From Cupriavidus sp. BIS7 (lineage in GTDB: Bacteria > Pseudomonadota > Gammaproteobacteria > Burkholderiales > Burkholderiaceae), in NCBI RefSeq assembly GCF_000292345.1, contig NZ_ALOU01000016.1, forward strand, positions 62,001 through 126,000: a stretch of DNA of 64,000 nt, given 5' to 3'. The translations under genes and the position numbers were made by a program. The notes below the pieces were generated by a model, which saw only the letters and a list, made by a program, of their open reading frames with translations, was not told the origin of the DNA and made no database searches. Positions 16,863-26,529 of this stretch are shown in pieces (positions within the stretch are counted from its first letter, which is position 1; every line of letters begins with the position of its first letter).

Positions 16863-19556
16863 TCAGGCGCCCAGGGCCTTGCTGACGATCTCGCGCACAT
16901 CGCGCGACAGTGCCGACGATGCTGCCACGCGTTCCAGCGCCGCGCGCATGCGCTCGCGCAGCGGCATTTCGTATTTCTGCCAGCGGTCCATGACGCGGGC
17001 CAGACGCGCAGCCACCTGCGGGTTGATCGCATCGAGCGCCAGTACCTGATCGGCCCAAAACGCGTAGCCCGAGCCGTCCTGCGCGTGGAACTGTGCCGGG
17101 TTGCCCGAGCAGAAGCTGAAGATCAGCGATCGGGCCCGGTTCGGGTTGCGCAGGTTGAATGCCGGGTGCTCCATCAGCGCACGCACCGTGTCGATCGTAC
17201 GCTTGCCGGCATGCGGGCCGACTTCACCGCGCTGCATGCCTTGCAGCGAGAACCACTTGTCGATGACGAGTGCGTCGTCCTCGAAGCGCTCGTAGAAATC
17301 AGCCAGCGCATGTTCGCGGCCCGGCGCAAAGCTGTTGACCAGCGCTGACAACGCAGCGAAGCGGTCGGTCATGTTGTCGCATTGCTGATAGTGGCGGTCG
17401 GCCAGCGCCTGCATGTCTGCGTCTCCGCTGTCGGCCAGATAGCCGAGCGCCAGGTTGCGCAGCGCACGCTTGGCCATCGAGTCGGCATCGGGGCTGTAGG
17501 CGCCCGGCGTGGCATTGGCTTCGTACGCCGCCAGCCATTCGGCCTTCAGCGCGTGCGCCAGGCCTTCGCGCATGAACAGCCGCGCACGGTGAATCGCGGC
17601 CGGGTCGGCCACGCCCATGCGTTCGGCCAGGTAGGCTTCGGCCGGCAGCATCAGCGCCTGCTCGCGGAACGCCGGATTCAGCGTGCCATCGGTCAGCACC
17701 GTGCGGAAAGCCGACACCAGCGCAGGGTCCAGTTTCAGTTCGCGGCCTGCCTGGACATCGCCAACCAGTTGCAGCAGTGCGCGCGTGGCCAGGCGCTGGC
17801 CCGCTTCCCAGCGGTTGAAGGCATCGCTGTCATGCGCGAGCAGGAAGGTCAGTTCGGCATCGCTGTATTCGTAGTCGACGATGACAGGCGCCGAAAAATT
17901 GCGCAGTAGCGAAGGCAGCGGCGCCTTGGCACCGCGCGGCAGGTTGATAAAGCGGAAGATCTGTTCGGCCTTCGTGAAATCGAGCACGCGCGTGGTGGCC
18001 GCCGCGCTGCTTTCGCCGTCCAGTTGCAGCGGCAGGTCGTTGCCTTCGGCGTCGATCAGGCCCAGTGCAAACGGGATATGGAACGGTTGCTTTTCCGGCG
18101 TGCCTGGGCGGGTTTCTATGCCGACCTTCGGGCAACGCTGCGAAAGCGTCAATGTCAGCGCCCCGGCGGCGGCATCCCACGCAGTCTTGACGGTGACCAC
18201 CGGCGTGCCTGCCTGGCTGTACCAGTGGCCAAACTGCGTCAGGTCACGGCCGTTGGCGTCGGCCATTGCCGCACGGAAGTCGTCGCACGTCACGGCCTGG
18301 CCGTCATGGCGCTGGAAGTACAAGTCCATGCCCTTTCGGAAGCCGTCGCGGCCCAGCAGGGTCTGGTACATGCGCACGACCTCGGCGCCTTTCTCGTAGA
18401 CCGTGACCGTGTAGAAATTGTTGATCTCTTCATAGCTGTCAGGGCGCACCGGGTGGGCCATCGGGCCGGCATCCTCGGGGAACTGCACCTGACGCAGCAC
18501 GCGCACATCTTCGATGCGCTTGACCGCACGGCCCGATTCCGATCCCATCATGTCGGCCGAGAACTCCTGATCGCGGAACACGGTCAGGCCTTCCTTGAGC
18601 GAAAGCTGGAACCAGTCGCGGCAGGTCACGCGGTTGCCAGTCCAGTTATGGAAGTATTCGTGCGCCACAACCGATTCGATGTTCGCAAAATCGACATCGG
18701 TCGCGGTCTGCGCGTTGGCCAGCACGTACTTCGTGTTGAAGATGTTCAGGCCCTTGTTCTCCATCGCGCCCATGTTGAAGTCGCCGACGGCGACGATCAT
18801 GAAGCGGTCCAGGTCGAGTTCCAGGCCGAAGCGCCGCTCGTCCCAGCGGATCGCGTGGACCAGCGAATCCATGGCGTGGCGTGTCTTGTCCAGGTCCTGC
18901 GGCTCCACCCAGACCTGCAGCAGCTTCTGCTTGCCCGAAGCGGAAACGATGGTCTCCTCGATGCGATCGAGCTTGCCCGCCACGAGCGCGAACAGGTACG
19001 AAGGCTTGCGGAACGGGTCTTCCCACACCGCTTCATGGCGGCCGTCAGGCAGTTCGCGCTGCGAAAGCAGGTTGCCGTTCGACAGCAGCACGGGGCTCGC
19101 CGTCCGATCGGCGCGCAGCGTGACGCGGTAGGTTGTCATCACGTCCGGGCGATCGAGGAAGTACGTGATGCGCCGGAAGCCTTCGGCTTCGCACTGCGTG
19201 AAGAAGTTGCCGTTGGAGACGTACAGGCCCGACAGCGTCGTGTTGGCGGCAGGATTGCAGGCCGAGGTGATTTCCAGCGTGCCTTGCGCGGGCAGGCCGG
19301 TCAGGGTCAGCTTGCCGTCGTCCTGTTTGAAGCCGGCCAGCGGCTGGCCATCGATGCGCACGCCAATCAGTTCGAGTTCCTCGCCGACCAGCACCAGCGG
19401 AGCATCGGCCGCGCCGGTACGCTGAATCTTCAGCGTGCTGGTGACGATGGTGCGCTGCGGGTCAAGGTCGAGAACCAGGTCGACATGGTCGATGGCAAAG
19501 GCGGGCGGGGTATAGTCCTTGCGATAGACGGTAACGGGCGTATCGGTGCGCAGCAT
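16863..19556 (-). CDS. pepN: Aminopeptidase N (M1 family)
   Basis: An 897-aa enzyme, close to E. coli PepN. It is a cytosolic zinc aminopeptidase that trims N-terminal residues of peptides. The exopeptidase motif GAMEN is at about residue 262 (MGAMENKG), and the zinc site [11 protein letters not shown] at about 297 is followed by the third ligand in LKEGLTVF. The C-terminal half is the helical domain of this family. The start is ATG 19556 with AGGA upstream. It is divergent from the lipoprotein gene at 19809, and fbp follows closely. Confidence 0.96.
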   Translation of the reverse strand: MLRTDTPVTVYRKDYTPPAFAIDHVDLVLDLDPQRTIVTSTLKIQRTGAADAPLVLVGEELELIGVRIDGQPLAGFKQDDGKLTLTGLPAQGTLEITSACNPAANTTLSGLYVSNGNFFTQCEAEGFRRITYFLDRPDVMTTYRVTLRADRTASPVLLSNGNLLSQRELPDGRHEAVWEDPFRKPSYLFALVAGKLDRIEETIVSASGKQKLLQVWVEPQDLDKTRHAMDSLVHAIRWDERRFGLELDLDRFMIVAVGDFNMGAMENKGLNIFNTKYVLANAQTATDVDFANIESVVAHEYFHNWTGNRVTCRDWFQLSLKEGLTVFRDQEFSADMMGSESGRAVKRIEDVRVLRQVQFPEDAGPMAHPVRPDSYEEINNFYTVTVYEKGAEVVRMYQTLLGRDGFRKGMDLYFQRHDGQAVTCDDFRAAMADANGRDLTQFGHWYSQAGTPVVTVKTAWDAAAGALTLTLSQRCPKVGIETRPGTPEKQPFHIPFALGLIDAEGNDLPLQLDGESSAAATTRVLDFTKAEQIFRFINLPRGAKAPLPSLLRNFSAPVIVDYEYSDAELTFLLAHDSDAFNRWEAGQRLATRALLQLVGDVQAGRELKLDPALVSAFRTVLTDGTLNPAFREQALMLPAEAYLAERMGVADPAAIHRARLFMREGLAHALKAEWLAAYEANATPGAYSPDADSMAKRALRNLALGYLADSGDADMQALADRHYQQCDNMTDRFAALSALVNSFAPGREHALADFYERFEDDALVIDKWFSLQGMQRGEVGPHAGKRTIDTVRALMEHPAFNLRNPNRARSLIFSFCSGNPAQFHAQDGSGYAFWADQVLALDAINPQVAARLARVMDRWQKYEMPLRERMRAALERVAASSALSRDVREIVSKALGA

Positions 19557-19808
19557 GGGGGAATCCTGTCTTCGGAGTGACCGGGGGGCGGGCGGCGTGC
19601 TGAAGAACGCGACGGCCCTCGAAGCCCTCATTGTAGCCAAGGGGTCCGGGCCATGCGGGCTGCCAGAGCCGGCGTGGGAATTCGGAGCGGCCGTTCCTGT
19701 CTGAGGAAATGCAATCGAATCAAGCGAAGCAATAGAAGCAATAGAAGCGGGAAAACAGAACCAGGAAGAATGAGGTAGCTGGCAATGCAGGGATCGTGGG
19801 AAGCAGTG

Positions 19809-20459
19809 ATGAGTTGGGGACGCAAGGGAAGCATGTGGGCGCTGGTGGCGGTCTGCGCGCTGTGGCTCGCGGGATGCGCTACCACCGTGACGACCGAGGT
19901 CACGGCGTTCAGGCAGACCGGCTGGCAGAACGACGCGCCGCGCACGTATGCGTTCGAGCATACGCAGCAGCAGGAAGCGCAGCTTGAGCGCCAGACCTTC
20001 GAGCAATGGCTGGCCGATGCACTGGCCGGGATTGGCTTTGAACAGCGGCCGGCAGGACAGGCGCGCTATCTGGTGACGATGGACTACGACGCGGCACCCG
20101 GCATGGTGCAGGTGGCCGAGACGGTCTATCCAGACCCATGGTACGGGCCATGGGGGCCGTACTGGGGCCCGTATGGTGGCTGGTACAGGCCCTATGGCCC
20201 GTGGGGTTGGGGCCCCGGCTACTGGCCGCCACAGACGGTGGTGCGCGACGTGCCCGTGACCTATTCGAGCCTGCGCGTCTATTTCAAGGATGCCGCCAGC
20301 GGCAAGCGTGTCTATCAGGTGACTGCCACCAACACGACCGAGAGCGGCAACCCGGCCGCCGTCATGCCCTACATGATCCGCAGTGCGTTCACGGATTTCC
20401 CCGGCGAGAGCGGGCGCCCGCGCCACGTGACGCTGGAGGTCGACAAGGACAAAAAGTAG
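19809..20459 (+). CDS. DUF4136 outer-membrane-type lipoprotein
   Basis: About 216 aa. The signal peptide of a lipoprotein is clear: a basic n-region WGRKGS, a hydrophobic core WALVAVCALW and a lipobox LAGC whose cysteine follows about residue 22. The mature part has a Pro/Gly/Trp/Tyr-rich stretch (WYGPWGPYWGPYGGWYRPYG) and a C-terminal beta domain with SLRVYFKDAASGKRVYQVTA, matching DUF4136. The family is of unknown function. I chose ATG 19809 because the signal peptide then has normal length; ATG 19785 adds 8 residues. It is divergent from pepN. Confidence 0.82.
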   Translation: MSWGRKGSMWALVAVCALWLAGCATTVTTEVTAFRQTGWQNDAPRTYAFEHTQQQEAQLERQTFEQWLADALAGIGFEQRPAGQARYLVTMDYDAAPGMVQVAETVYPDPWYGPWGPYWGPYGGWYRPYGPWGWGPGYWPPQTVVRDVPVTYSSLRVYFKDAASGKRVYQVTATNTTESGNPAAVMPYMIRSAFTDFPGESGRPRHVTLEVDKDKK

Positions 20460-20640
20460 CCGCGCGCAATTTCCGTTCACCGGTGAGACAAACGGCATTG
20501 CTTACCGCACGGTAAAAGCAGTTTTGCCCTCGATACCGGCAAAATCTTCCAATCGCACTAGGGAAAGCCCTGCCGCCACGTGGTGGCTGGGCTAGAATGG
20601 CTCCTCGATTTTTACCAGCCTCTACCCGGACGAGCAGAGA

Positions 20641-22962
20641 ATGAGCAGCAAGACCAGCGGTGATGCACCGCAACATGTCCCGAATAGCCCCGAAGCGCAA
20701 CTGCGCCTGGCAGCGCTGGAATACCACCGCAGCCCGACCAAGGGGAAGATCCAGGTAACGGCCACCAAGGCGCTTTCCAACCAGCGCGACCTGTCGCTGG
20801 CTTACTCGCCGGGCGTGGCATATGCCTGCGAGGAAATCCACAAGGACCCCTCGATGGCCGCCGAGTACACCTCGCGCGCCAACCTTGTGGCGGTGGTGAC
20901 CAACGGCACCGCCGTGCTGGGCCTGGGCGATATCGGCCCGCTGGCCGGCAAGCCCGTGATGGAAGGCAAGGGCTGTCTGTTCAAGAAGTTCGCCGGGATC
21001 GATGTGTTCGACATCGAACTCGATGCGCGCGACCCGGACAAGATTGTCGAGATCGTGGCGGCGCTGGAGCCGACGCTCGGCGGCGTGAACCTGGAAGACA
21101 TCAAGGCGCCCGAGTGCTTCTACATCGAGAAGAAGCTGCGCGAGCGCATGAACATTCCCGTCTTCCACGACGACCAGCACGGCACGGCCATCATCTCGAC
21201 CGCAGCGCTGCTTAACGGCCTGAAGGTCGTGGGCAAGGACGTCGGCAAGGTCAAGCTGGCTGTGTCGGGCGCCGGTGCTGCCGCGATCGCCTGCCTGGAC
21301 ACGATGGTCAGCCTGGGCGTGAAGCGCGAGAACGTCTTCGTGGTCGACTCGAAGGGCGTGATCTTCCAGGGCCGCGATGCCAACATGGAAGCCAACAAGG
21401 CCCGCTATGCGCAGGACACTTCGGCCCGTACGCTGGCCGACATCGTCAAGGACGCAGACGTGTTCCTGGGCTGCTCGACCGCCGGCGTGCTGACCGCCGA
21501 CATGGTCAAGACCATGGCCGACCGCCCGATCATCCTGGCGCTGGCCAATCCGGAACCGGAAATTCGCCCGGAAGTGGCCAAGGCCGCGCGTCCGGACTGC
21601 ATCATCGCCACGGGCCGTTCGGACTATCCGAATCAGGTCAATAACGTGCTGTGCTTCCCGTACATCTTCCGCGGCGCGCTCGATTGCGGCGCCACGAAGA
21701 TCACGGAGGAAATGAAGCTGGCCTGCGTGAAGGCCATCGCCGAGCTGGCCGAAGCCGAGTTGAACGATGCCGTGGCCGCTGCCTACGGTGGCCGTGAACT
21801 GAAGTTCGGCCCGGACTACATCATCCCGACGCCGTTCGACCAGCGCCTGATCGAGAAGATCGCGCCGGCCGTGGCCAAGGCTGCCGAAGAGTCGGGCGTG
21901 GCTACCCGTCCGATCAAGGACCTCGAAGCCTACCGCCAGCAGCTGACCAGCTACGTCTACCACACCGGCATGATCATGAAGCCGGTGTTCACGGCTGCCA
22001 AGGCCGCGCCGAAGCGCGTGGCCTATGCCGAGGGCGAAGAAGAGCGCGTGCTGCGCGCGGTGCAGGGTGTGGTGGATGAAGGCCTGGCCCGCCCGATCCT
22101 GATCGGCCGTCCGCACGTGATCCAGATGCGTATCGACAAGGCCGGCCTGCGCCTGCGTCCGGGCGTCGATTTCGAGCTGATCAACCCCGAGGACGATCCG
22201 CGCTATCGCGCCTATCACGAGGAATACCACGCGCTGCGTGGCCGCGACGGCGTGACGCCGGACATGGCCAAGGTGGCGCTGCGCCGGTCCAACACGCTGA
22301 TCGGCGCGATGCTGATGCACATGGGCGATGCCGACGCGCTGCTGTGCGGCACGGTAGGCCGCTTCGAGGCACATCTGGAGCACGTTCGTGATGTGATCGG
22401 GCTGGCGCCGGACGCCAAGGTGTTCGCGGCCATGAACGCGCTGATGCTCGAAAAGCACACGCTGTTCATCACCGACACCTTCGTCAACGAAGATCCGAGC
22501 GCCGAGGAACTGGCGGCTATCGCGCAACTCGCCGCCGAGGAAATCGCGCGCTTCGGCCTGCACCCGAAGGTGGCGATGATGTCGCACTCGATGTTCGGTT
22601 CGTCGAACCGCGCGTCGGCGCGCAAGATGCGCGAAGCGGCCGCAATCCTGGCGCGCGTGGCGCCGCAGCTCGAAGTGGAAGGCGAAATGCAGGGCGACGC
22701 GGCGCTCGATGAAGATGTGCGCCGCCATTTCCTGCCGACCACCAAGCTGTCGGGCAGCGCCAACCTGCTGGTGATGCCGACACTGGATGCCGCCAACATC
22801 GCGTTCAACCTGCTCAAGATGACGGGCGGCCAGGGCGTGACGGTGGGCCCGATCCTGCTGGGCGCGGCCAAGCCGGTGCACATCCTGAACCCGCAGGCTA
22901 CGACCCGCCGTATCGTCAACATGACGGCCGTGGCCGTGGCGGAGTGCAACGCCAAGCGATGA
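20641..22962 (+). CDS. maeB: NADP-dependent malic enzyme with phosphotransacetylase-like tail
   Basis: A 773-aa protein decarboxylating malate to pyruvate. Residues about 20-430 are the malic enzyme domain, with the Tyr region ([15 protein letters not shown]), the Lys of GKPVMEGKG, divalent-metal residues in [10 protein letters not shown] and a Rossmann loop SGAGAAAIA. From about 440 to the end is a phosphate acetyltransferase-like domain, as in MaeB proteins, which in that family is regulatory rather than catalytic. No signal peptide. The gene is monocistronic, with a strong terminator at 23006-23034. Confidence 0.96.
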   Translation: MSSKTSGDAPQHVPNSPEAQLRLAALEYHRSPTKGKIQVTATKALSNQRDLSLAYSPGVAYACEEIHKDPSMAAEYTSRANLVAVVTNGTAVLGLGDIGPLAGKPVMEGKGCLFKKFAGIDVFDIELDARDPDKIVEIVAALEPTLGGVNLEDIKAPECFYIEKKLRERMNIPVFHDDQHGTAIISTAALLNGLKVVGKDVGKVKLAVSGAGAAAIACLDTMVSLGVKRENVFVVDSKGVIFQGRDANMEANKARYAQDTSARTLADIVKDADVFLGCSTAGVLTADMVKTMADRPIILALANPEPEIRPEVAKAARPDCIIATGRSDYPNQVNNVLCFPYIFRGALDCGATKITEEMKLACVKAIAELAEAELNDAVAAAYGGRELKFGPDYIIPTPFDQRLIEKIAPAVAKAAEESGVATRPIKDLEAYRQQLTSYVYHTGMIMKPVFTAAKAAPKRVAYAEGEEERVLRAVQGVVDEGLARPILIGRPHVIQMRIDKAGLRLRPGVDFELINPEDDPRYRAYHEEYHALRGRDGVTPDMAKVALRRSNTLIGAMLMHMGDADALLCGTVGRFEAHLEHVRDVIGLAPDAKVFAAMNALMLEKHTLFITDTFVNEDPSAEELAAIAQLAAEEIARFGLHPKVAMMSHSMFGSSNRASARKMREAAAILARVAPQLEVEGEMQGDAALDEDVRRHFLPTTKLSGSANLLVMPTLDAANIAFNLLKMTGGQGVTVGPILLGAAKPVHILNPQATTRRIVNMTAVAVAECNAKR

Positions 22963-23005
22963 TTTACAGAGGCTGAAGGCCTCTGGAAGAAGGAAGCAAA
23001 ATGAA

Positions 23006-23034
23006 ATCGGGCCGCCTCAAGCGGCCCGATTTCT
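23006..23034 (+). terminator. Terminator of maeB
   Basis: A perfect 10-bp stem ATCGGGCCGC / GCGGCCCGAT with a CTCAA loop is followed by TTCTTT. It begins 43 nt after the maeB stop. Confidence 0.88.
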
Positions 23035-23117
23035 TTGTCGGTGCGCTGGCACGTCTGCCGGGGTGTCAGCGCGTCGGCGGGTCAGTACGCACGGGTCGTG
23101 CCCTTTATACCAACTAC

Positions 23118-23363
23118 CTACTGCAGCACGTTGTACTGCTCCCGCATCACCACGATGATCGAACGGGCCGCGGCCATCTGCTGTGCCAGATCGTCGAAGG
23201 TGTCCTGGCGAAAATCAACCTCAGCGCTCCAGTTGCAACCCGTATGGTCCGGCTGGTGTACGCGCATCGCGTGCAACTCAACCTCGCCGCATTCTGGGTT
23301 GTTATCCAGGCACTGGCTCAGGATGGCCATCAGTTCCGACCGGGATTTCACATAGCGCCGCAT
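23118..23363 (-). CDS. Small protein of unknown function, 81 aa
   Basis: The gene has a GAGGTGA site before ATG 23363. The product starts MRRYVKSRSELMAILSQC and is alpha/beta without signal or membrane segments. It has two cysteines near the middle (NPECGEVELHAM and HTGCNWSAEV) that could bind metal or form a disulphide. It is convergent with maeB, not part of it. I do not recognise a function. Confidence 0.6.
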   Translation of the reverse strand: MRRYVKSRSELMAILSQCLDNNPECGEVELHAMRVHQPDHTGCNWSAEVDFRQDTFDDLAQQMAAARSIIVVMREQYNVLQ

Positions 23364-23546
23364 GCGTCACCTCATTCGTTCCTGTTTACGTGGGCCGGCA
23401 CACAGTCCGGAAAACCAATCTAGGGCGCGGAGGCGGACCCCGCCAATTGAATCGGACTATGGAGCAGGAACTTCCCATGTCGCATTGATTGCGCCTTGTT
23501 GCATTGCAGGGCAGCATTGTGGCGCCCGTGTCATGACGCTGCGCAA

Positions 23547-23572
23547 CAAAAAGCCCGCCGGAAGGGCGGGCT
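23547..23572 (-). terminator. Terminator of the porin gene
   Basis: AGCCCGCC / GGCGGGCT (8-bp stem, 5-nt loop) is preceded on the + strand by AAAAA, which is the T-tract on the minus strand. It lies about 34 nt past the porin stop. Confidence 0.82.
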
Positions 23573-23605
23573 GTGTGACGGTCGATGCGGCGGAATGTGC
23601 CGGTA

Positions 23606-24682
23606 TCAGAACCGGTGGCGCACGCCGACACCGAAGGTGTCGCCATGCTCGACACCCGAGGTCTTGTCGTAGTAGTACGCGCCGTAGACGTCCGTACGCT
23701 TCGACAGGTTGTAGTCGTAGGCAACGGCAAACGTATTGCGCTTGATGCCGGCAACTTCGTTCAGCACGCGGCCGTAGGTGTACGAGGCCAGTACGCTGCC
23801 AGCGCCAACCGGCACCGAGACGCCAGCCTGGCCGTCGATGTGCTTGATGTTGCCCGTGGGGCTCGCGTTGAAGTTCGTCTTGATGTACTGGCCCTGCAGG
23901 AAGGCCTTGACGATCTTGAAGTCATACGTGACGCCTGCCTGGACGGCGGACTGCCTGTCGAGGCCCGCGAGCTGCGGGTTCTGCGGGTCAAACGGCACGA
24001 CGTCGAACTTGACCTGCTGGAATGCCAGCGTGGCCGCGAAGTCGCCTGCGAAGTAGGTCAGGTTGCCGCCCCACTTGTTCTTGCCATTGTTGCCCGGCGA
24101 TTCGCCGAAGCCGTAGATGAAGTTCGCGGTCAGGCCGCCGAAGTTCGGCGTCGAGTAGAGCAGCGAGTTGTTCCAGCCGGAGTCGCCGATGATGCCCGGA
24201 TCGAACACCGCACCTGCCGGGGTCGGGAAGTACGTGTGGAAGATCATCGGGCTGAACGTGTACGAGTCGATCAGCGGGTTGAACAGGATCGTCGACACGA
24301 AGTAAGGCGTGGTGTTGCGGCCCAGCTTCAGCGCGCCGTAGCTTTCGTTCGTCAGGCCCACGAAGGCGTTACGGCTGAACATCGAGTCGCCGGTGAAGCG
24401 GCCCATGCTGCCGGTGTCCGGGCGGAAGAAACCGTTCAGGTCGAAAATGGCCTTCGTGCCCATGCCCAGGTCCTCGGTACCCTTGATGCCCCAGTACGAG
24501 GTTTGCATGCCACCCGAGTTGACCACGTAGGCACGGTCGCTCGAGCCCGGGTTCTTGACGCCTCCGATGAAAGCATCGGCCATGCCGTACAGCGTCACGC
24601 TGGACTGGGCCATGGCCGCGCCGGAGAAAAGGGTGGCTGCGATTGCCGCCAGCTTGAGAGCCGGCTTGTACTGCTTCTTCAT
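23606..24682 (-). CDS. Gram-negative porin, Burkholderia OmpC-like family
   Basis: A 358-aa outer membrane beta-barrel precursor. The signal peptide (MKKQYKPALKLAAIAATLFSGAAMA) ends before QSSVTLYG, the classic first strand of betaproteobacterial trimeric porins. The C-terminus ends in phenylalanine (VGVRHRF), as needed for barrel assembly. Internal motifs include GIKGTEDLG and SRNAFVGL. GGAGG precedes the start. It lies downstream of the purine catabolic uraD and upstream of nothing related, so a role in purine uptake is possible but only suggested by position. The leader carries two stem-loops (24735-24811). Confidence 0.93.
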   Translation of the reverse strand: MKKQYKPALKLAAIAATLFSGAAMAQSSVTLYGMADAFIGGVKNPGSSDRAYVVNSGGMQTSYWGIKGTEDLGMGTKAIFDLNGFFRPDTGSMGRFTGDSMFSRNAFVGLTNESYGALKLGRNTTPYFVSTILFNPLIDSYTFSPMIFHTYFPTPAGAVFDPGIIGDSGWNNSLLYSTPNFGGLTANFIYGFGESPGNNGKNKWGGNLTYFAGDFAATLAFQQVKFDVVPFDPQNPQLAGLDRQSAVQAGVTYDFKIVKAFLQGQYIKTNFNASPTGNIKHIDGQAGVSVPVGAGSVLASYTYGRVLNEVAGIKRNTFAVAYDYNLSKRTDVYGAYYYDKTSGVEHGDTFGVGVRHRF

Positions 24683-24734
24683 GTTTAAGACCTCCGTGGT
24701 TGTGTTGCTGCTCAGAACGTTTTCTTTTGTGCTG

Positions 24735-24811
24735 AGACCCTTGCGGGTCTACTCTTGCCCCGTACCCCGGCAGCGCGCGCAAATGCCGTGCAAATGCCGC
24801 TGCTGCCGGGG
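24735..24811 (-). other. Structured 5' region of the porin gene
   Basis: Two inverted repeats lie between uraD and the porin start. AGACCC/GGGTCT (24735-24750) has a 4-nt loop. CCCCGGCAGC/GCTGCCGGGG (24765-24774 and 24802-24811) is a 10-bp stem enclosing two direct copies of GCAAATGCCG spaced 11 bp apart (24779 and 24790). They could shape a leader mRNA or mark protein binding sites. No T-tract follows. Confidence 0.45.
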
Positions 24812-24889
24812 CCGCTTGTGGTACAGCGAAACGTGATCTGTCGCTGAACGTTCCTGATTTCTCTCTCTTTTTCTGTCGTGCTTTTTTTG

Positions 24890-25411
24890 TCAGGCGGATA
24901 CTAAGTCGTTCAGTCGGAACTGCGCAATGCGGTGGATCTGGTTGATGCAAGTTTGCAACTCGACCTCGGGCTCGTTGTCGAGACGTGTTGCAAACGCGTT
25001 GATGATGCCGTGGCGGTCATAGCCGCGAACGGCGAGGATGAACGGGAAGCCGAACTTGCGGTTGTAGGCCGCGTTCAGGTCCTGCAGGCGCTGGAATTCC
25101 TCTGCCGTGCACTGGTCCAGGCCCGCGCCGGCCTGTTCGCGCGTGGATTCCGCGGTCAGTTCGCCACGCACCGCGGCCTTGCCGGCAAGCTCCGGGTGAG
25201 CACGCACGAGCTTGATCTGCGCTTCCTGGCCCGCCGCGTCCACGGCGCCGCGCAGTGCAGTGGCCAGTTCCGCCGCATTGGCGAACGGGCGCTTCTGTGC
25301 GGCTGCTTCCGCAAACCATGGCGAGTGTTCGTAGATACCGCCGAGTACCTTGACGAATTCGGCCTCGGGCATCGTGTTCAGTTGTGCAATCGTGTAGGTG
25401 GTCTGGCTCAT
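24890..25411 (-). CDS. uraD: 2-oxo-4-hydroxy-4-carboxy-5-ureidoimidazoline decarboxylase
   Basis: A 173-aa cytosolic enzyme that decarboxylates OHCU to S-allantoin, the third step after urate oxidation. The family fingerprint is clear: the catalytic His in AHPELAGKAA, GLDQCTAEEFQRLQDLN in the middle and FGFPFILAVRGYDRHGIINAF toward the end. The start ATG overlaps the puuE stop (ATGA), so the two are translationally coupled. Related genes uraH and puuD lie beyond the permease and regulator on the other strand. Confidence 0.95.
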   Translation of the reverse strand: MSQTTYTIAQLNTMPEAEFVKVLGGIYEHSPWFAEAAAQKRPFANAAELATALRGAVDAAGQEAQIKLVRAHPELAGKAAVRGELTAESTREQAGAGLDQCTAEEFQRLQDLNAAYNRKFGFPFILAVRGYDRHGIINAFATRLDNEPEVELQTCINQIHRIAQFRLNDLVSA

Positions 25412-26352
25412 GCCTGGCTCCGATAGGGGTGGGTCTCAATCCAGTGGCGTGCAATATCGACACGCCTGCAGATCCACACCTTGTCGTGAGACTGCACGTA
25501 ATCCAGAAAACGCTGCAGCGCGCGGAAGCGTCCCGGGCGGCCCAGCAGCCGGCAATGCATGCCGATCGACAGCATCTTCGGGCGGTCCTGGCCTTTGGGA
25601 TCGCCTTCGGCGTACAGCACGTCGAACGCATCCTTCAGATACTGGAAGAACTGCTCGCCCGTGTTGAAGCCCTGCGGCGTGGCAAAGCGCATGTCGTTCG
25701 AGTCGAGCGTGTAGGGCACCACCAGATGCGGCTTCTTCTTGCCGCCCGTGACTTCCACTTCGGTCCAGAACGGCAGGTCGTCGCCGTAGTAGTCGGCGTC
25801 GTAGAGCAGCCCGCCGTGCTCGACCACCAGGCGGCGCGTATTGGGGCTGTCGCGGCCGGTGTACCAGCCGAGCGGCATCTCGCCGGTCAGTTCCTTGATG
25901 ATCTGCATGCCGATGCGCATGTGCTCGCGCTCGGTGGCTTCATCGATGTTCTGGTAGTGAATCCAGCGGTAGCCGTGGCACGCAATCTCGTGGCCCAGTT
26001 CGACGAACGCGCGTGTCAGTTCCGGATGACGCTGCAGGGCCATCGATACACCAAAGACCGTCAGCGGCAGCTTGCGCTGCTCGAACTCGCGCAGGATGCG
26101 CCAGACGCCGGCACGTGAGCCGTATTCGTAAATGCCCTCCATGCTCATGTGCCGGTCGGGATAGGCCGCGGCACCAACGATCTCGGACAGGAACTGCTCG
26201 GACGCGGCATCGCCATGCAGCACGCAGTTCTCGCCGCCTTCCTCGTAATTGAGCACGAACTGCAGCGCGATGCGCGCGCCGCCCGGCCACTGGGCGTGCG
26301 GCAGTTGCGCGCCGTAGCCGATGAGATCGCGTGGATAGTTATCGTGTGTCAT
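25408..26352 (-). CDS. puuE: Allantoinase PuuE (polysaccharide-deacetylase fold)
   Basis: A 314-aa protein of the metal-independent allantoinase type that opens allantoin to allantoate. Conserved segments are RDLIGYG at the start, LNYEEGGENCVLHGD, SRAGVWRILREFEQ, GHEIACHGYRWI and LGWYTGRDSPNTRRLV. These match PuuE rather than classical AllB amidohydrolase. The start is ATG 26352. It is coupled to uraD downstream. The NCS2 permease lies upstream on the same strand, separated by a region that can form a 12-bp stem. Confidence 0.95.
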   Translation of the reverse strand: MTHDNYPRDLIGYGAQLPHAQWPGGARIALQFVLNYEEGGENCVLHGDAASEQFLSEIVGAAAYPDRHMSMEGIYEYGSRAGVWRILREFEQRKLPLTVFGVSMALQRHPELTRAFVELGHEIACHGYRWIHYQNIDEATEREHMRIGMQIIKELTGEMPLGWYTGRDSPNTRRLVVEHGGLLYDADYYGDDLPFWTEVEVTGGKKKPHLVVPYTLDSNDMRFATPQGFNTGEQFFQYLKDAFDVLYAEGDPKGQDRPKMLSIGMHCRLLGRPGRFRALQRFLDYVQSHDKVWICRRVDIARHWIETHPYRSQA

Positions 26353-26383
26353 CTCTTTATTTCTGCTTCAGGAGAAACTGCTC

Positions 26384-26452
26384 GCCCGCGAGAGCCTGGC
26401 GTCGAAGCGTCTGGACTTATGCAAAGCACGTGCCAGAGTCGCTCTCGCGGGC
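26384..26452 (-). other. Long-range stem between the permease and puuE
   Basis: GCCCGCGAGAGC (26384-26395) and GCTCTCGCGGGC (26441-26452) are perfectly complementary over 12 bp. Inside, CTGGC (26396-26400) can pair with GCCAG (26432-26436). In the permease-puuE transcript this would be a strong intercistronic structure. No T-tract follows, so processing or attenuation is more likely than simple termination. Confidence 0.55.
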
Positions 26453-26529
26453 TTGACATCGGGCGTCGGCTGGCGTTGATTGTCCGCGCCCGATTGTCGT
26501 TATTGATTGTTGGGTGTGAGTTGTTGGCG

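Noticed and set aside
19557..20498. Upstream extension of pepN to 1211 codons
   Set aside because: The extra residues are antisense to the DUF4136 gene and lack similarity to aminopeptidases; the family start is at 19556.
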